Position numbers and translations under genes: made by a program. Shown piece after piece: positions 26,380 through 35,207 of a stretch of 64,000 bases of DNA; the first letter of the stretch is position 1, and each line of letters begins with the position of its first letter. The DNA comes from Iodidimonas nitroreducens. GTDB taxonomy: Bacteria > Pseudomonadota > Alphaproteobacteria > Sphingomonadales > Rhodothalassiaceae. A model generated the notes under the pieces. That model did not search any database, was not told the DNA's origin, and was given only the letters and a program-made list of their open reading frames with translations. The stretch covers positions 124,001 through 188,000 of the forward strand of contig BAYV01000015.1 of NCBI GenBank assembly GCA_000710935.1, read 5' to 3'.

Positions 26380-26616
26380 ATGTCGTTTCTTGAAGTTCCG
26401 CTCATCTTGCTCTTCGCCGTTGTCATCCCCTTGATCGTCATATTTCATTATGCAACCGAAATGAAAAAGACCAAGGGGCTGACCGCCCAGGACGAAGCGA
26501 CATTGGATGAACTGCGCAAGCTTTCCGAAAAGCTTGAAGATCGTATGGAAACCCTTGAGCGCATCCTTGATGATGAAGTGCCAGATTGGAGATCACGTCG
26601 CCATGACACGCTTTAG
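26380..26616 (+). CDS. pspB: phage-shock protein B
   Basis: A 78-residue inner-membrane protein with one N-terminal helix (residues 6-24) and a cytoplasmic coiled-coil tail (TLDELRKLSEKLEDRMETLERIL), exactly the PspB layout. With PspC it senses envelope stress and releases PspA from PspF. Its end overlaps the pspC start by 14 bases. Confidence 0.93.
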   Translation: MSFLEVPLILLFAVVIPLIVIFHYATEMKKTKGLTAQDEATLDELRKLSEKLEDRMETLERILDDEVPDWRSRRHDTL

Positions 26617-26989
26617 CCCCAACAAGCTTTATAAAGATCCGAAAAATGGCAAGATTCTGGGTATTTGCGCCGGTCTTGCCGATTATAGCGGGATCAAGGC
26701 CAATATCCTGCGCGCCGCCCTTGTGATTGGCAGTGTCATTGGATGGTTTGGCCCTCTCCTGGTCGGATATATCGTGCTCTATTTCGTTCTCGATGAAAAA
26801 CCGAAAGATCTTTACGCCAATGAAGAGGAAGAACGCTTTTGGCGCACCGCCCGCACCCATCCCGATGTGATGGCTGTGGATCTGAAAAAGCGCTTTCGAT
26901 CCATCGACCGGCGCATCCAATCGATGGAATCCTATCTCACTTCAAAGCGCTTCAAGCTTGATCGCGAATTACGAAGCCTTGAAGACTGA
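26603..26989 (+). CDS. pspC: phage-shock protein C
   Basis: A 128-residue protein with a PspC domain: the N-terminal KLYKDPKNGKILGICAGLADY block, then a membrane helix (about residues 38-62), then a long charged helical tail (RFRSIDRRIQSMESYL). A longer frame continues upstream inside pspB, but the conserved sequence starts at the ATG at 26603. The 14-base overlap with pspB implies coupled translation. No pspD follows; the next gene is a convergent transporter. Confidence 0.92.
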   Translation: MTRFSPNKLYKDPKNGKILGICAGLADYSGIKANILRAALVIGSVIGWFGPLLVGYIVLYFVLDEKPKDLYANEEEERFWRTARTHPDVMAVDLKKRFRSIDRRIQSMESYLTSKRFKLDRELRSLED

Positions 26990-27031
26990 GCCGGACTGTA
27001 AAATGATGGGGTGCCGGGCCAGGATCAGATC

Positions 27032-28408
27032 CTAAAGCCTGTTCACCTCATCAAATTGTCGGGCAAAAGCCGGGCGAGCGATCATCAGACAGATAAAGGC
27101 AATAGGCATGGCAATCAGCGCCACCACCACATAGGCCCAATCGATCATCTGATCATCGGCAAAAACCTTGGTGGTGAGAAAGCCAAACAGCGTTGGCCCC
27201 AAACCCAGCCCGATGAGATTAATGACGAACAGATAAATGGCCGTCGCCTGCCCGCGCAATTCATTGGGGCTGGCCGCCGCCACCCCGGCATAAGCCGTGC
27301 CCCATACCCAATTGGAAAAAAACACCGCCCCCGAAAGCAGGGCAATCGCCAGCGCGGGCGAGCTGACAAGGGGAAAGCTGAGCGCGAAAGGGGCGCCGAA
27401 CACAATCGACAGGATCAAAATCCGCACATGGGCATCGCTGCGTCCCTGTGCCACCCAGCGATCCGCTAAAATCCCTGCAAAAACAATCCCGGCGGTACCG
27501 AAAATCAGCAGGATCAGGCCAAAGGTCAGGCCGATTTCAGCGGGGCTAAAGCCATGCACCCGGCCAAAAAAAGCCCCGATGAAATAGATCGTGCCATAGC
27601 CCAAAGCCGACAAAAAAGCGATCCCGGTGAAGCCCAGGCCATAAACCCGCCAGCGAGCGAGAAAATAACGGGCCACGTCTTTGATGGGGACCGGTTCGGT
27701 GCTTTGGTTCAGCCTTTCGCGGCGGGGGGGTTCCTTGACAAACAAAAGCATCGCCGCCGAAAGCAAGATCCCCGGCAGGCCAACGATGACGAAGGTCATC
27801 TGCCAGCCGCGAATCTCGCCAAAAAAAGGCAGGCTTTGGGTGGGGCTGGCGCTCACCCACGCAATCACCGCCCCCCCGAATAAAAAGGCAAGAGCCGAGC
27901 CGAGGGGGATGCCCAGCGTATAGATGCTGATCGCCCGCCCCCGTAAATGCGGCGGAAACAGATCGGAAATCAGCGAATTGGCCGCAGGCGTAAGGGTCGC
28001 CTCGCCAATGCCCACCCCCATGCGGGCGATGAACAGCATCCCGAAATTCCGCGCCAGCCCACAGGCGGCAGTGGCCAAACTCCAAAACGCAATGCCAAAG
28101 GCGATCAGGCCCCGGCGGCTTCTGCTATCGGCAAGGCGAGCAAAGGGAATGCCGAAAAATGTATAGAACAAGGCAAAAGACAAGCCCGTGAGCAACCCGA
28201 ATTCCAGATCGCTGACCCCAAGATCGCTTTTGATCGGCCCCACCAAAAGCGCCAATATCTGGCGATCGATGAAAGAAACCGTATAGATCAATAGCAGCAA
28301 AGCCACGATGCCCCAGGCAACGGGCTGCGATGGGTAGGGGATGGGCTGTGTTTTATCGCTTTTTCCTGCGGCATCCTCTGGCCTGTCATGATCCGAATTT
28401 ATAGTCAC
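27032..28408 (-). CDS. Spinster-like MFS transporter
   Basis: Twelve-helix major facilitator of about 458 residues. The opening 'IVALLLLIYTVSFIDRQILALLVGPIKSDL' and the motif RMGVGIGEATLTPAANSLISDLF are those of the Spinster-like group common in alphaproteobacteria. The substrate is unknown. A GTG start at 28408 with GGGA seven bases upstream is preferred over an ATG at 28486, whose extra residues are polar and would overlap the divergent SufE region. There is no partner gene on the same strand. Confidence 0.85.
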   Translation of the reverse strand: MTINSDHDRPEDAAGKSDKTQPIPYPSQPVAWGIVALLLLIYTVSFIDRQILALLVGPIKSDLGVSDLEFGLLTGLSFALFYTFFGIPFARLADSRSRRGLIAFGIAFWSLATAACGLARNFGMLFIARMGVGIGEATLTPAANSLISDLFPPHLRGRAISIYTLGIPLGSALAFLFGGAVIAWVSASPTQSLPFFGEIRGWQMTFVIVGLPGILLSAAMLLFVKEPPRRERLNQSTEPVPIKDVARYFLARWRVYGLGFTGIAFLSALGYGTIYFIGAFFGRVHGFSPAEIGLTFGLILLIFGTAGIVFAGILADRWVAQGRSDAHVRILILSIVFGAPFALSFPLVSSPALAIALLSGAVFFSNWVWGTAYAGVAAASPNELRGQATAIYLFVINLIGLGLGPTLFGFLTTKVFADDQMIDWAYVVVALIAMPIAFICLMIARPAFARQFDEVNRL

Positions 28409-28536
28409 GCGGCAGTCCCTTTCCTTATGACCTCTGGTCCCTGTGATCGAGTGACGGTGAGTGAAAATGCCCCCGCACATTGACATTGACGTTCAGGCGG
28501 GCCAAATCCTCAAGAGAAACAAAGTTGAACAGGCCT

Positions 28537-29028
28537 ATGACCCAATCACAAACACTAAATGCACAATCCCCCTCCATCGCCCTTGGTGATACGGACCTGC
28601 AAATGGTGCGTGATAGCTTTGATCTGATGGATGATTGGGAGGATCGCTATCGCTATATCATTGATTTAGGGCGCAAACTTCCCAAATTGCCCGAGGATGC
28701 CTATCGCGAAGAGAATAAAGTGCGCGGCTGTACCAGCCAAGTTTGGCTGGTCGCCCGGCTGGATGAGGATGGTGCGGATCAAACCGCAGATGAAACCGGG
28801 CCAAGACTTTATCTGGCGGGTGATAGCGATGCCCATATCGTTAAAGGGCTGGTGGCTTTGATGCTGCTGATCTTTTCGGGCAAAAGCCCCGATGCCATTC
28901 TCGATATTGATGCCCGCGCCATTCTTGATGATTTGGGATTGCGCCAGCATCTGTCGCCCATGCGGGCCAATGGGCTGTTTTCCATGCTCGAACGAATCAG
29001 GGATATGGCCCAGGCCGCCAAAGCCTGA
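28537..29028 (+). CDS. sufE: SufE family sulfur acceptor
   Basis: Accepts persulfide sulfur from the cysteine desulfurase SufS and passes it to SufB for Fe-S cluster assembly. The 163-residue chain carries the SufE motif EENKVRGCTSQVW with the active cysteine at about residue 65, and LMLLIFSGKSPDAI in the middle. The ATG at 28537 follows AGG; an upstream in-frame start at 28480 lacks support. It is isolated from other suf genes here and converges on a peroxiredoxin gene. Confidence 0.93.
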   Translation: MTQSQTLNAQSPSIALGDTDLQMVRDSFDLMDDWEDRYRYIIDLGRKLPKLPEDAYREENKVRGCTSQVWLVARLDEDGADQTADETGPRLYLAGDSDAHIVKGLVALMLLIFSGKSPDAILDIDARAILDDLGLRQHLSPMRANGLFSMLERIRDMAQAAKA

Positions 29029-29043
29029 GCGGATAATGCCGCC

Positions 29044-29083
29044 AAAAATTCTGGCCGGCCCCTTAGTGAGAAACCGGCCAGAA
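29044..29083 (-). terminator. terminator downstream of the peroxiredoxin gene
   Basis: TTCTGGCCGG (29049-29058) and CCGGCCAGAA (29074-29083) form a perfect 10-pair stem. Read on the minus strand it runs into TTTTT, so it terminates transcripts arriving from the peroxiredoxin. It lies between the convergent sufE and peroxiredoxin stops. Confidence 0.82.
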
Positions 29084-29109
29084 GCAGATCATTCTTTACG
29101 AACAGAAGC

Positions 29110-29592
29110 TTAAAGCGCTTTCAGCACATATTCGGCGGAAGACACCTCGAAAGCGCCGGGTTCTTCAACAAAAATATCGCTGACGACCCCATCCTTGATG
29201 ATCATCGCATAGCGCTTGGAGCGGATGCCCATGCCAAAGCCGGAGCCATCCATTTCCAGCCCGGCGGCCTTGGCAAAGGCGCCATTCCCATCCGCCAGCA
29301 TCAGGATTTTGTCATCAACATGGGCGGATTTGCCCCAGGCATTCATCACGAACACATCATTGACCGAAAGACAGGCCACCAGATCCACACCCTTTGCCTT
29401 CAACGCATCGATCTGATCCACGAAACCCGGCAGATGGCGGGCCGAGCAGGTGGGCGTAAACGCCCCCGGAACGGCAAAAACAACGGCTGTTTTACCAGCA
29501 AACAGGGCATCGCTGGCAATTTTCTCAGGCCCTTTTTCGCCCATATGGGCCAATTCTACGGATGGAATTTTATCGCCTTTTTGCAGTGTCAT
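29110..29592 (-). CDS. peroxiredoxin (Prx5-like)
   Basis: Thiol peroxidase of 160 residues. The peroxidatic cysteine is Cys49 in PGAFTPTCSARHLPGF, the hallmark of the Prx5/hybrid group. A second cysteine (Cys75, LVACLS) may not be a resolving one, so glutathione or glutaredoxin is the likely reductant. GGAG six bases before the ATG at 29592 fixes the start, although the frame stays open upstream to 29850. It has its own terminator downstream. Confidence 0.94.
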   Translation of the reverse strand: MTLQKGDKIPSVELAHMGEKGPEKIASDALFAGKTAVVFAVPGAFTPTCSARHLPGFVDQIDALKAKGVDLVACLSVNDVFVMNAWGKSAHVDDKILMLADGNGAFAKAAGLEMDGSGFGMGIRSKRYAMIIKDGVVSDIFVEEPGAFEVSSAEYVLKAL

Positions 29593-29713
29593 GGGGTTCT
29601 CCTTGAGCCATGATGAACGGGGATCATAAATCAGACCATATTCATCTGATAATGCGGCTGGAGGATAGCGCGATTGGCGCCATTGTCCAGCCATCTTCCA
29701 CGAAAAAAAAGGA

Positions 29714-30265
29714 TCAGCCGCCCTGCCCCTCGGTTTTGGCCGCTCTATCAGCCAAGCGATCGAGGGCGCGTTCAAGATGATCTTTCCGGGTGCCCGTTGC
29801 AAAGGGGGCCAACAGGCGGGCCATGGGGGTTTGATAGCGCCATGTTTCACGCCAGATCAGCTGGCTGCCAAGGGGGGTGGGCTGAAGCTGCGCCCGCACC
29901 TCGATCTCGGCATCCGCAGCCTCTTGAGCCACCGCCCAAAGGCGGGGCCGATCATAAATCAACTGGGTTTCGCTGATCTGTATGGGCTTGCCATCCACCC
30001 GCAGATAGATCATCCGGGTGGCGCCAATGGCATGGCCTTCGCCGGTGAGAGGGGCAATATCCGTCACCCCGAATTGCCAGGCCACGCGGCTTTCAGGGTC
30101 GCTCAGCAGATAAAAAGCAGCCTCAGGGGGGGCGGGCAGATCAAGGGCGATTTCAATGACCCATTGGGATTTAAGATAAGCATGGGTGAAAAAGCCAAGG
30201 ATCAGCAGCCCGGCCAAAGCCAACCCGCCTAAAATCGCCCATTCCCATGGCTCTTTTTTATGCAT
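29714..30265 (-). CDS. membrane-anchored SRPBCC-domain protein
   Basis: A 183-residue protein with one N-terminal membrane helix (about residues 10-30), then a START/SRPBCC fold (LPAPPEAAFYLLSDPESRVAWQFGV near residues 45-65). Such domains bind hydrophobic ligands; no ligand is evident. The ATG at 30265 overlaps the end of the CCA enzyme gene by eight bases; an alternative ATG at 30283 overlaps by 26. It is the last gene of a run that starts with the DUF1285 gene. Confidence 0.78.
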   Translation of the reverse strand: MHKKEPWEWAILGGLALAGLLILGFFTHAYLKSQWVIEIALDLPAPPEAAFYLLSDPESRVAWQFGVTDIAPLTGEGHAIGATRMIYLRVDGKPIQISETQLIYDRPRLWAVAQEAADAEIEVRAQLQPTPLGSQLIWRETWRYQTPMARLLAPFATGTRKDHLERALDRLADRAAKTEGQGG

Positions 30266-31535
30266 CAAAGCTGTCTCCCGCATTTTTTCCGGGCTTCGGT
30301 TTTTCAGATTTCAAGTCTGCTTGCTTTTCCGCCAATGCCAGAAGCGCGTTTCTCGACAGGCTGAAATCGCTCGCCACCCAGTGCTTTTGCAGCAAACCCA
30401 GGATTTCCCCCATCTGCGGGCCGGCAGGCACGCCCAAGGCCGCCAGATCCGCTCCCGAAACCGGAAACCGAGGCCGGGGCCGGGCCGCAATGGCATCAAG
30501 CTGATCGCGAATTGCTGCCAGCGCCGACGGGCTCATCTCCTGATCCCCAAGCAACAGGCGATCCAGAACCGTGGGGCCGCCCAATGCATAGGCCGCCCGG
30601 CCCAGCGATGGGGGGTCGCAGGCCGGAACCGGCCCTTCCATCGCTGCCAAGCGCTTTTGCTCTGCCCCCGAACATTTGAGCCGCGCCCCCACATGCGCCC
30701 GCGCACCAACCCGGATCACCGCCGCCAAACGCCGCAGGGGATCGCCGATGCCTAAAGATGTTTCCCGCGCGATCAACCGGCGCAAAACCCCAAATTCGGG
30801 ATCGGGCACCTTTTCAGGCAGGATATGCGCCAATATCCCGCCCCGATCCATCAACATCATCACCGGACAGGGATCGGCAGCCGCCAGCAGTTTCAGGCTT
30901 TCGGCGCGAATACGCTCCACCGATAAAATATCCAGCCGATCCGCCAGATCGATGGCGGCCTGCAAGCTTTCCCGATCCGGCTCGCCCCGGCCATAATGGG
31001 CGTGAAAGCGAAAAAACCGCAAAATCCGCAAGGCATCTTCGGCAATCCTCTGGCCCGGATCGCCAATGAATACCACCCGCCCCTTTTGGGCATCCTCAAG
31101 GCCGCCCACCTCATCATAAAGCCGGCCATCAAGATCGGCATAAAGCGCATTCATGGTAAAATCCCGCCGCGCGGCATCAGCGGCCCAATCACCGGTAAAG
31201 CGCACAAGGGCATGACGGCCAAAGCTTTCCACATCATGGCGCAGGGTCGTTATCTCGAACGGGCGATGACCGCTGATCGCAGTGATGGTGCCATGGGCAA
31301 GCCCGGTGGGAACGGTTTTCATACCCGCCGCCCGAAGCCTGTCCATCACCATTCGGGGATCAAGGGATGTGGCAATATCGATATCTGAAACAACCCGGCC
31401 CAAAAGGGCATCGCGCACCGCCCCGCCCACAATCCGGGCCTGATCAGCCCCCAAAGCCATGATCACCGCCACCAGCGCCCGATCATGGGCAAAGGCCCGT
31501 TTCAACAGATCCGCATGGCGTGTGATCACCCCCAT
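30258..31535 (-). CDS. cca: CCA-adding tRNA nucleotidyltransferase
   Basis: Class II nucleotidyltransferase that builds or repairs the CCA end of tRNAs, 425 residues. The active-site motifs are GGAVRDALLG (37-46) and the metal-binding DIDIA (51-55). RRDFTMNAL (about 123-131) and EDALRILRFFRF follow as in the PcnB/CCA family. The alphaproteobacterial proteins of this family lack an HD domain, as here. It starts six bases after the DUF6111 stop and is followed by the SRPBCC gene with overlap. Confidence 0.9.
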   Translation of the reverse strand: MGVITRHADLLKRAFAHDRALVAVIMALGADQARIVGGAVRDALLGRVVSDIDIATSLDPRMVMDRLRAAGMKTVPTGLAHGTITAISGHRPFEITTLRHDVESFGRHALVRFTGDWAADAARRDFTMNALYADLDGRLYDEVGGLEDAQKGRVVFIGDPGQRIAEDALRILRFFRFHAHYGRGEPDRESLQAAIDLADRLDILSVERIRAESLKLLAAADPCPVMMLMDRGGILAHILPEKVPDPEFGVLRRLIARETSLGIGDPLRRLAAVIRVGARAHVGARLKCSGAEQKRLAAMEGPVPACDPPSLGRAAYALGGPTVLDRLLLGDQEMSPSALAAIRDQLDAIAARPRPRFPVSGADLAALGVPAGPQMGEILGLLQKHWVASDFSLSRNALLALAEKQADLKSEKPKPGKNAGDSFDA

Positions 31536-31541
31536 GCCCGA

Positions 31542-31862
31542 TCAATTTTCTTGTGGGGCCACAGGGCTTTGGGGCGGCTCGGTACCGCGTTTTTCAAAAT
31601 GCCCGGGCACCATCTCCCCATCCACCATCCGGGCAGGAACATAGCGCAGATCATCCTGTGCCGGGGGGGTGGATTGGGCATAAAAATAGAAAATCGCCCC
31701 ATAAAGGCCGATAAAGCCCAAACCTGCCCCCATAATGGCATAATCCAGCTTCGGGTTGATTTTGCCCCCCGCGCGCTTGAGATGGCGCACCAGTAAAAGC
31801 CATAAAAAGAAAAAAATGAAGGGCAGCAAAAACAGCCCCAGCCTGATCAATAAAGCACTCAT
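31542..31862 (-). CDS. DUF6111 family small membrane protein
   Basis: A 106-residue protein with two membrane helices (about residues 5-24 and 40-62) and a proline-rich soluble tail. The arrangement Nudix - this protein - CCA enzyme is recurrent in alphaproteobacteria and supports the DUF6111 assignment. Its start overlaps the Nudix stop by four bases (ATGA). The function is unknown. Confidence 0.68.
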   Translation of the reverse strand: MSALLIRLGLFLLPFIFFFLWLLLVRHLKRAGGKINPKLDYAIMGAGLGFIGLYGAIFYFYAQSTPPAQDDLRYVPARMVDGEMVPGHFEKRGTEPPQSPVAPQEN

Positions 31863-32491
31863 AGATTTGGTTCCGATTGTTCTAAAGGCCGTTCATCGCC
31901 CAGCACTTCGGCCAGATTGACCAGCATATGGGCCGTGGCCCCCCAGATATAGAAATCCTGATAAGGCATGGCATAAAAATGCCGCCGCTGCCCGCGAAAC
32001 ATGCGGCTATGGCGCTGATGATTGGTGCTATCGAGGATAAAATCCAAAGGCACCTCGAAGGCATCTGCCACCTCGCGGGAATCGAGCCTTAAATCAAAGG
32101 GCGGAGCCACCATCCCCACCACCGGCACGATCCGAAAACCCGTGACCGTTTCATAGCTGTCGAGCCGCCCCAAAATATCGATCCGATCCGACGTCAGCCC
32201 CACTTCTTCGTGGGTTTCGCGCAGGGCCGTGGCAATGGCATTGGCATCGCCCTCATCGGCGCGGCCCCCGGGAAAGCTGATCTGCCCCGCATGGTGGGAT
32301 AAATGTTCGGCCCGCCGGGTGAGCAGAATGGTGGCCCCTTCGGCACGGGGGATGATCGGCACCAGAACCGCCGCCCGGCGCACCGCATCGCTTTGTTTAA
32401 TCGGGGCATCGGGGCCTTCATAAAGATCATAATCGCTGCGCAGGGCCCGGCGCGGCCCCTGTTGCAATCGCTGGCGGATCAATTCAAGCAC
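31859..32491 (-). CDS. CoA pyrophosphatase (Nudix hydrolase)
   Basis: A 210-residue Nudix enzyme that probably cleaves CoA to phosphopantetheine and ADP. It carries the CoA-pyrophosphatase motif LLTRRAEHLSHHAGQISFPGG immediately before the Nudix box G-ADEGD...RETHEEVGL. It is in a tight run with the DUF1285 gene upstream (three-base gap) and DUF6111 downstream (ATGA overlap). Confidence 0.9.
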   Translation of the reverse strand: MLELIRQRLQQGPRRALRSDYDLYEGPDAPIKQSDAVRRAAVLVPIIPRAEGATILLTRRAEHLSHHAGQISFPGGRADEGDANAIATALRETHEEVGLTSDRIDILGRLDSYETVTGFRIVPVVGMVAPPFDLRLDSREVADAFEVPLDFILDSTNHQRHSRMFRGQRRHFYAMPYQDFYIWGATAHMLVNLAEVLGDERPLEQSEPNL

Positions 32492-32494
32492 GGC

Positions 32495-33094
32495 CTAGTC
32501 CCTTGTCATCTCGTCGAGCACGAAAAAAGATCCCCGGCTCCACAGGCCCAGCATCTCTTTCCCATCTATTGTGAGGGCTTCGGCAAAATCCACAAGCTCA
32601 TAATAAACCGGGCGGGCGATCAGCGCCTCAAGCCGGTTGCGAACAAGGATATAGGGCCGTTTATGGCCATCTTTATCGGCGCTCATCCAGATGGGATGCT
32701 CATCATCGGCAATCACCCGATCCCCCACATGGGTTTCAAAAACCAGCAATTGTTCATCGCCTTCCCGCTCCACATCCACGGATATGGCCAGAAAGGGGGC
32801 ATCTTCGACGGTGATCTTCAATTTTTCCGCCGGGGTTACCAGATAAGTGCCATCATCATCATGGCGCAAAACGCTGGAAAACAGCCGAACCATTTCAGGC
32901 CGGTTGATCGGCGTGCCCATATAATGCCATGTGCCATCGCTTTTGATGCGCATATCGATCTCGCCGCACAGATCGGGCTCCCACAGATGAACCGGCGGAT
33001 AGCGCTGCTTGGAAATCGCCTCGAACAGATCCTTCAGCCGGTTTGGGGCCTCCGCCTGTGGCGCATTTATGGGATTGTTTTTGCTTCTCGTCAT
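32495..33094 (-). CDS. DUF1285 family protein
   Basis: A 199-residue soluble protein with no signal peptide or membrane helix. It matches the DUF1285 pattern: an N-terminal PPVHLWEPDLCGEIDMRI segment and a WHYMGTPI block typical of the family. The function is unknown. It is the first gene of the minus-strand run DUF1285-Nudix-DUF6111-cca-SRPBCC and is divergent from moxR. Confidence 0.82.
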   Translation of the reverse strand: MTRSKNNPINAPQAEAPNRLKDLFEAISKQRYPPVHLWEPDLCGEIDMRIKSDGTWHYMGTPINRPEMVRLFSSVLRHDDDGTYLVTPAEKLKITVEDAPFLAISVDVEREGDEQLLVFETHVGDRVIADDEHPIWMSADKDGHKRPYILVRNRLEALIARPVYYELVDFAEALTIDGKEMLGLWSRGSFFVLDEMTRD

Positions 33095-33220
33095 AGTTCC
33101 GCCTTTCGTCGCGCCTCATCCTTTCTATATAGTATGGGAACAGCATGTCACCAAATGGACTGTCATGGGTTTTTCATGGCATGGCCATTCCGCAGACCGA
33201 CCATAAAAAGGCCCGCCTTT

Positions 33221-34231
33221 ATGAACGAGCACGTCAGCCAGGCAACAAACGCTCCCGCGCATCGCTCTCCCCTTCCAGATAGCGGGCGGGATGCTGAAGC
33301 CGCCATCCACGCCATCCAGCAGATCAAATCCGAAATCGGGCAGCATATCTTTGGTCAGGATCGGGTGATCGAAGAAACCCTGACCACCCTGCTCGGCGGC
33401 GGCCATGCCCTGATCGTGGGGGTGCCGGGGCTGGCCAAAACCCTGCTCGTTGAAACCTATGGCACGGTGCTGGGGCTTTCGGAAAAGCGGGTGCAATTCA
33501 CCCCCGATCTTTTGCCCGCCGACATTTTAGGAAGCGAAGTACTGGAAGAAGATGAGAGCGGCAAACGCCATTTCCGCTTTCTGCCCGGGCCGGTTTTCAG
33601 CCAGCTTCTGATGGCCGATGAAATCAACCGGGCCAGCCCGCGCACCCAATCGGCACTTTTGCAGGCGATGCAGGAAAAGCAGGTATCAGTCGCCGGGGTG
33701 CGCCATCAATTGCCCGAACCCTTTCATGTGCTGGCCACCCAAAATCCCATCGAGCAGGAAGGCACCTATCCCCTGCCCGAAGCCCAGCTCGACCGGTTTT
33801 TGATGCAAATTCATGTGGATTATCCCGATCGCGAGGCGGAACGGGCGATCCTTTTGCACACCACCGGCACCCAAAGCCAAACGCCCAAACAGATCATTGA
33901 TGGCCAGCGCCTGATGCATTTGCAAAGGCTGGTGCGATCCCTGCCGGTGGGCGAAAGCGTGGTCAATGCCATTCTCGATCTGGTGAGGGGGGCGCGCCCG
34001 GGCGCCGATCATCCTGAAATCACCTGGGGCCCCGGTCCCCGGGCGGCACAGGCTTTGATGCTGGGATGCCGGGCCCGCGCCCTCATTGATGGGCGGCAGG
34101 TGCCATCGGTGGATGATGTAAAAGATCTGGCGGTGCCGATCCTGCGCCATCGCATGGCGCTCAGCTTTCCGGCCCGCGCCGATGGCCTGACCAATGATCA
34201 GGTGATCGCCGATCTGGCGGCCAAACTTTGA
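33221..34231 (+). CDS. MoxR-family AAA+ ATPase
   Basis: A 336-residue chaperone-like ATPase. Walker A is GVPGLAKT near residue 67, Walker B LLMADEINRA near residue 130, and the sensor segment ATQNPIEQEGTYPLPEAQLDRF is the MoxR hallmark. AAAAGG lies nine bases before the ATG at 33221; the open frame extends far upstream but overlaps the Nudix/DUF1285 genes antisense. It heads a four-gene operon with DUF58, DUF4159 and a large membrane protein. MoxR proteins usually help insert metal cofactors or assemble partners of von Willebrand domain proteins. Confidence 0.93.
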   Translation: MNEHVSQATNAPAHRSPLPDSGRDAEAAIHAIQQIKSEIGQHIFGQDRVIEETLTTLLGGGHALIVGVPGLAKTLLVETYGTVLGLSEKRVQFTPDLLPADILGSEVLEEDESGKRHFRFLPGPVFSQLLMADEINRASPRTQSALLQAMQEKQVSVAGVRHQLPEPFHVLATQNPIEQEGTYPLPEAQLDRFLMQIHVDYPDREAERAILLHTTGTQSQTPKQIIDGQRLMHLQRLVRSLPVGESVVNAILDLVRGARPGADHPEITWGPGPRAAQALMLGCRARALIDGRQVPSVDDVKDLAVPILRHRMALSFPARADGLTNDQVIADLAAKL

Positions 34232-34244
34232 GCAGGCCCCGTAG

Positions 34245-35207
34245 ATGATGGCATGGCTTCGCTCCTTTTTATCCGCCACGGCCTTGCAACCGGCAAGCGC
34301 CGATGGGTTGGGTGCGGCTTCCGGCCGGGATCCGGTGCCGATCAGCGATCTGTGGCAAAGGGCGCAAAGCCTGGCTGATCGCCTGCCCGCCCACAGCGTG
34401 CGCGCCGATCCGCGTCTCAGGGCCGCCGCACGCGGGGTGCATGGCCGCCGCCGGGCGGGGCCGGGTGATAGTTTCTGGCAGTTTCGCCCCTATGAACAGG
34501 GCGAGCACGCAGCCCAGATCGATTGGCGGCGTTCGGGGCGATCCGATATCCTTTATGTGCGCCAACAGGAATGGGAAACTGCCCAGAATATCTGGATCTG
34601 GATGGATCGTTCCGCCAGCATGCAGTTTGGATCGCGCCCCATGGCCGACAGCAAGGCGGATCGGGCGATCCTTTTAGGGCTGGCCACCGCTCGCCTGCTT
34701 ACGGCTGCGGGCGAACGGGTCGGGCTTTATGGGGTGCATGATCAGGCCATGGGCGGGCGCTTTGGCCTGTCGCGCATGCTGGAAAGCCTTGAAAAAGATC
34801 GCCTGCATGATGATCCGCCTTTTCCCACCGCCACCGCTTTGCCCCGTCATGCCCAGTTAATTTTGATCGGCGATTTTCTGGGGGAAAGCGATGAAACCCA
34901 AAACCGCCTGCGCCAATTGGTGGGTTTGGGGGTGAATGGCCATCTTTTACAGATCATCGATCCCATCGAAGACGATTTCCCCTTTGCAGGCCGCATCCGA
35001 TTTTCGGGAATGGAACAGGAAGCCCCCCTGATCATGGAACGCGCCGAACAGGAAGCCGCCGCCTATCGCAGCCGGATGCGGGCCTGGATCGATCATCTGG
35101 GGGCCATGGCCCGCCGCGCCGGATGGACCCATAGCATCCATCGCACCGATCACAGCCCGGCCCAGGCTTTGCTCGGCCTGATCGCCCTCACCGGCAAGAG
35201 GGGCTGA
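34245..35207 (+). CDS. DUF58 protein (MoxR partner)
   Basis: A 320-residue protein with the DUF58 block RRAGPGDSFWQFRPYEQGEHAAQIDWRRSGRSD (about residues 68-100), followed by a von Willebrand A-like core with the metal-site motif DRSAS (DxSxS) near residue 122. No membrane helix is visible. It begins 13 bases after moxR and shares the TGATG start/stop with the next gene. Confidence 0.9.
   Translation: MMAWLRSFLSATALQPASADGLGAASGRDPVPISDLWQRAQSLADRLPAHSVRADPRLRAAARGVHGRRRAGPGDSFWQFRPYEQGEHAAQIDWRRSGRSDILYVRQQEWETAQNIWIWMDRSASMQFGSRPMADSKADRAILLGLATARLLTAAGERVGLYGVHDQAMGGRFGLSRMLESLEKDRLHDDPPFPTATALPRHAQLILIGDFLGESDETQNRLRQLVGLGVNGHLLQIIDPIEDDFPFAGRIRFSGMEQEAPLIMERAEQEAAAYRSRMRAWIDHLGAMARRAGWTHSIHRTDHSPAQALLGLIALTGKRG

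Noticed and set aside
32303-33220. Long upstream open extension of the moxR frame
   Set aside because: It is antisense to the Nudix and DUF1285 genes, and the MoxR homology begins only after the ATG at 33221.
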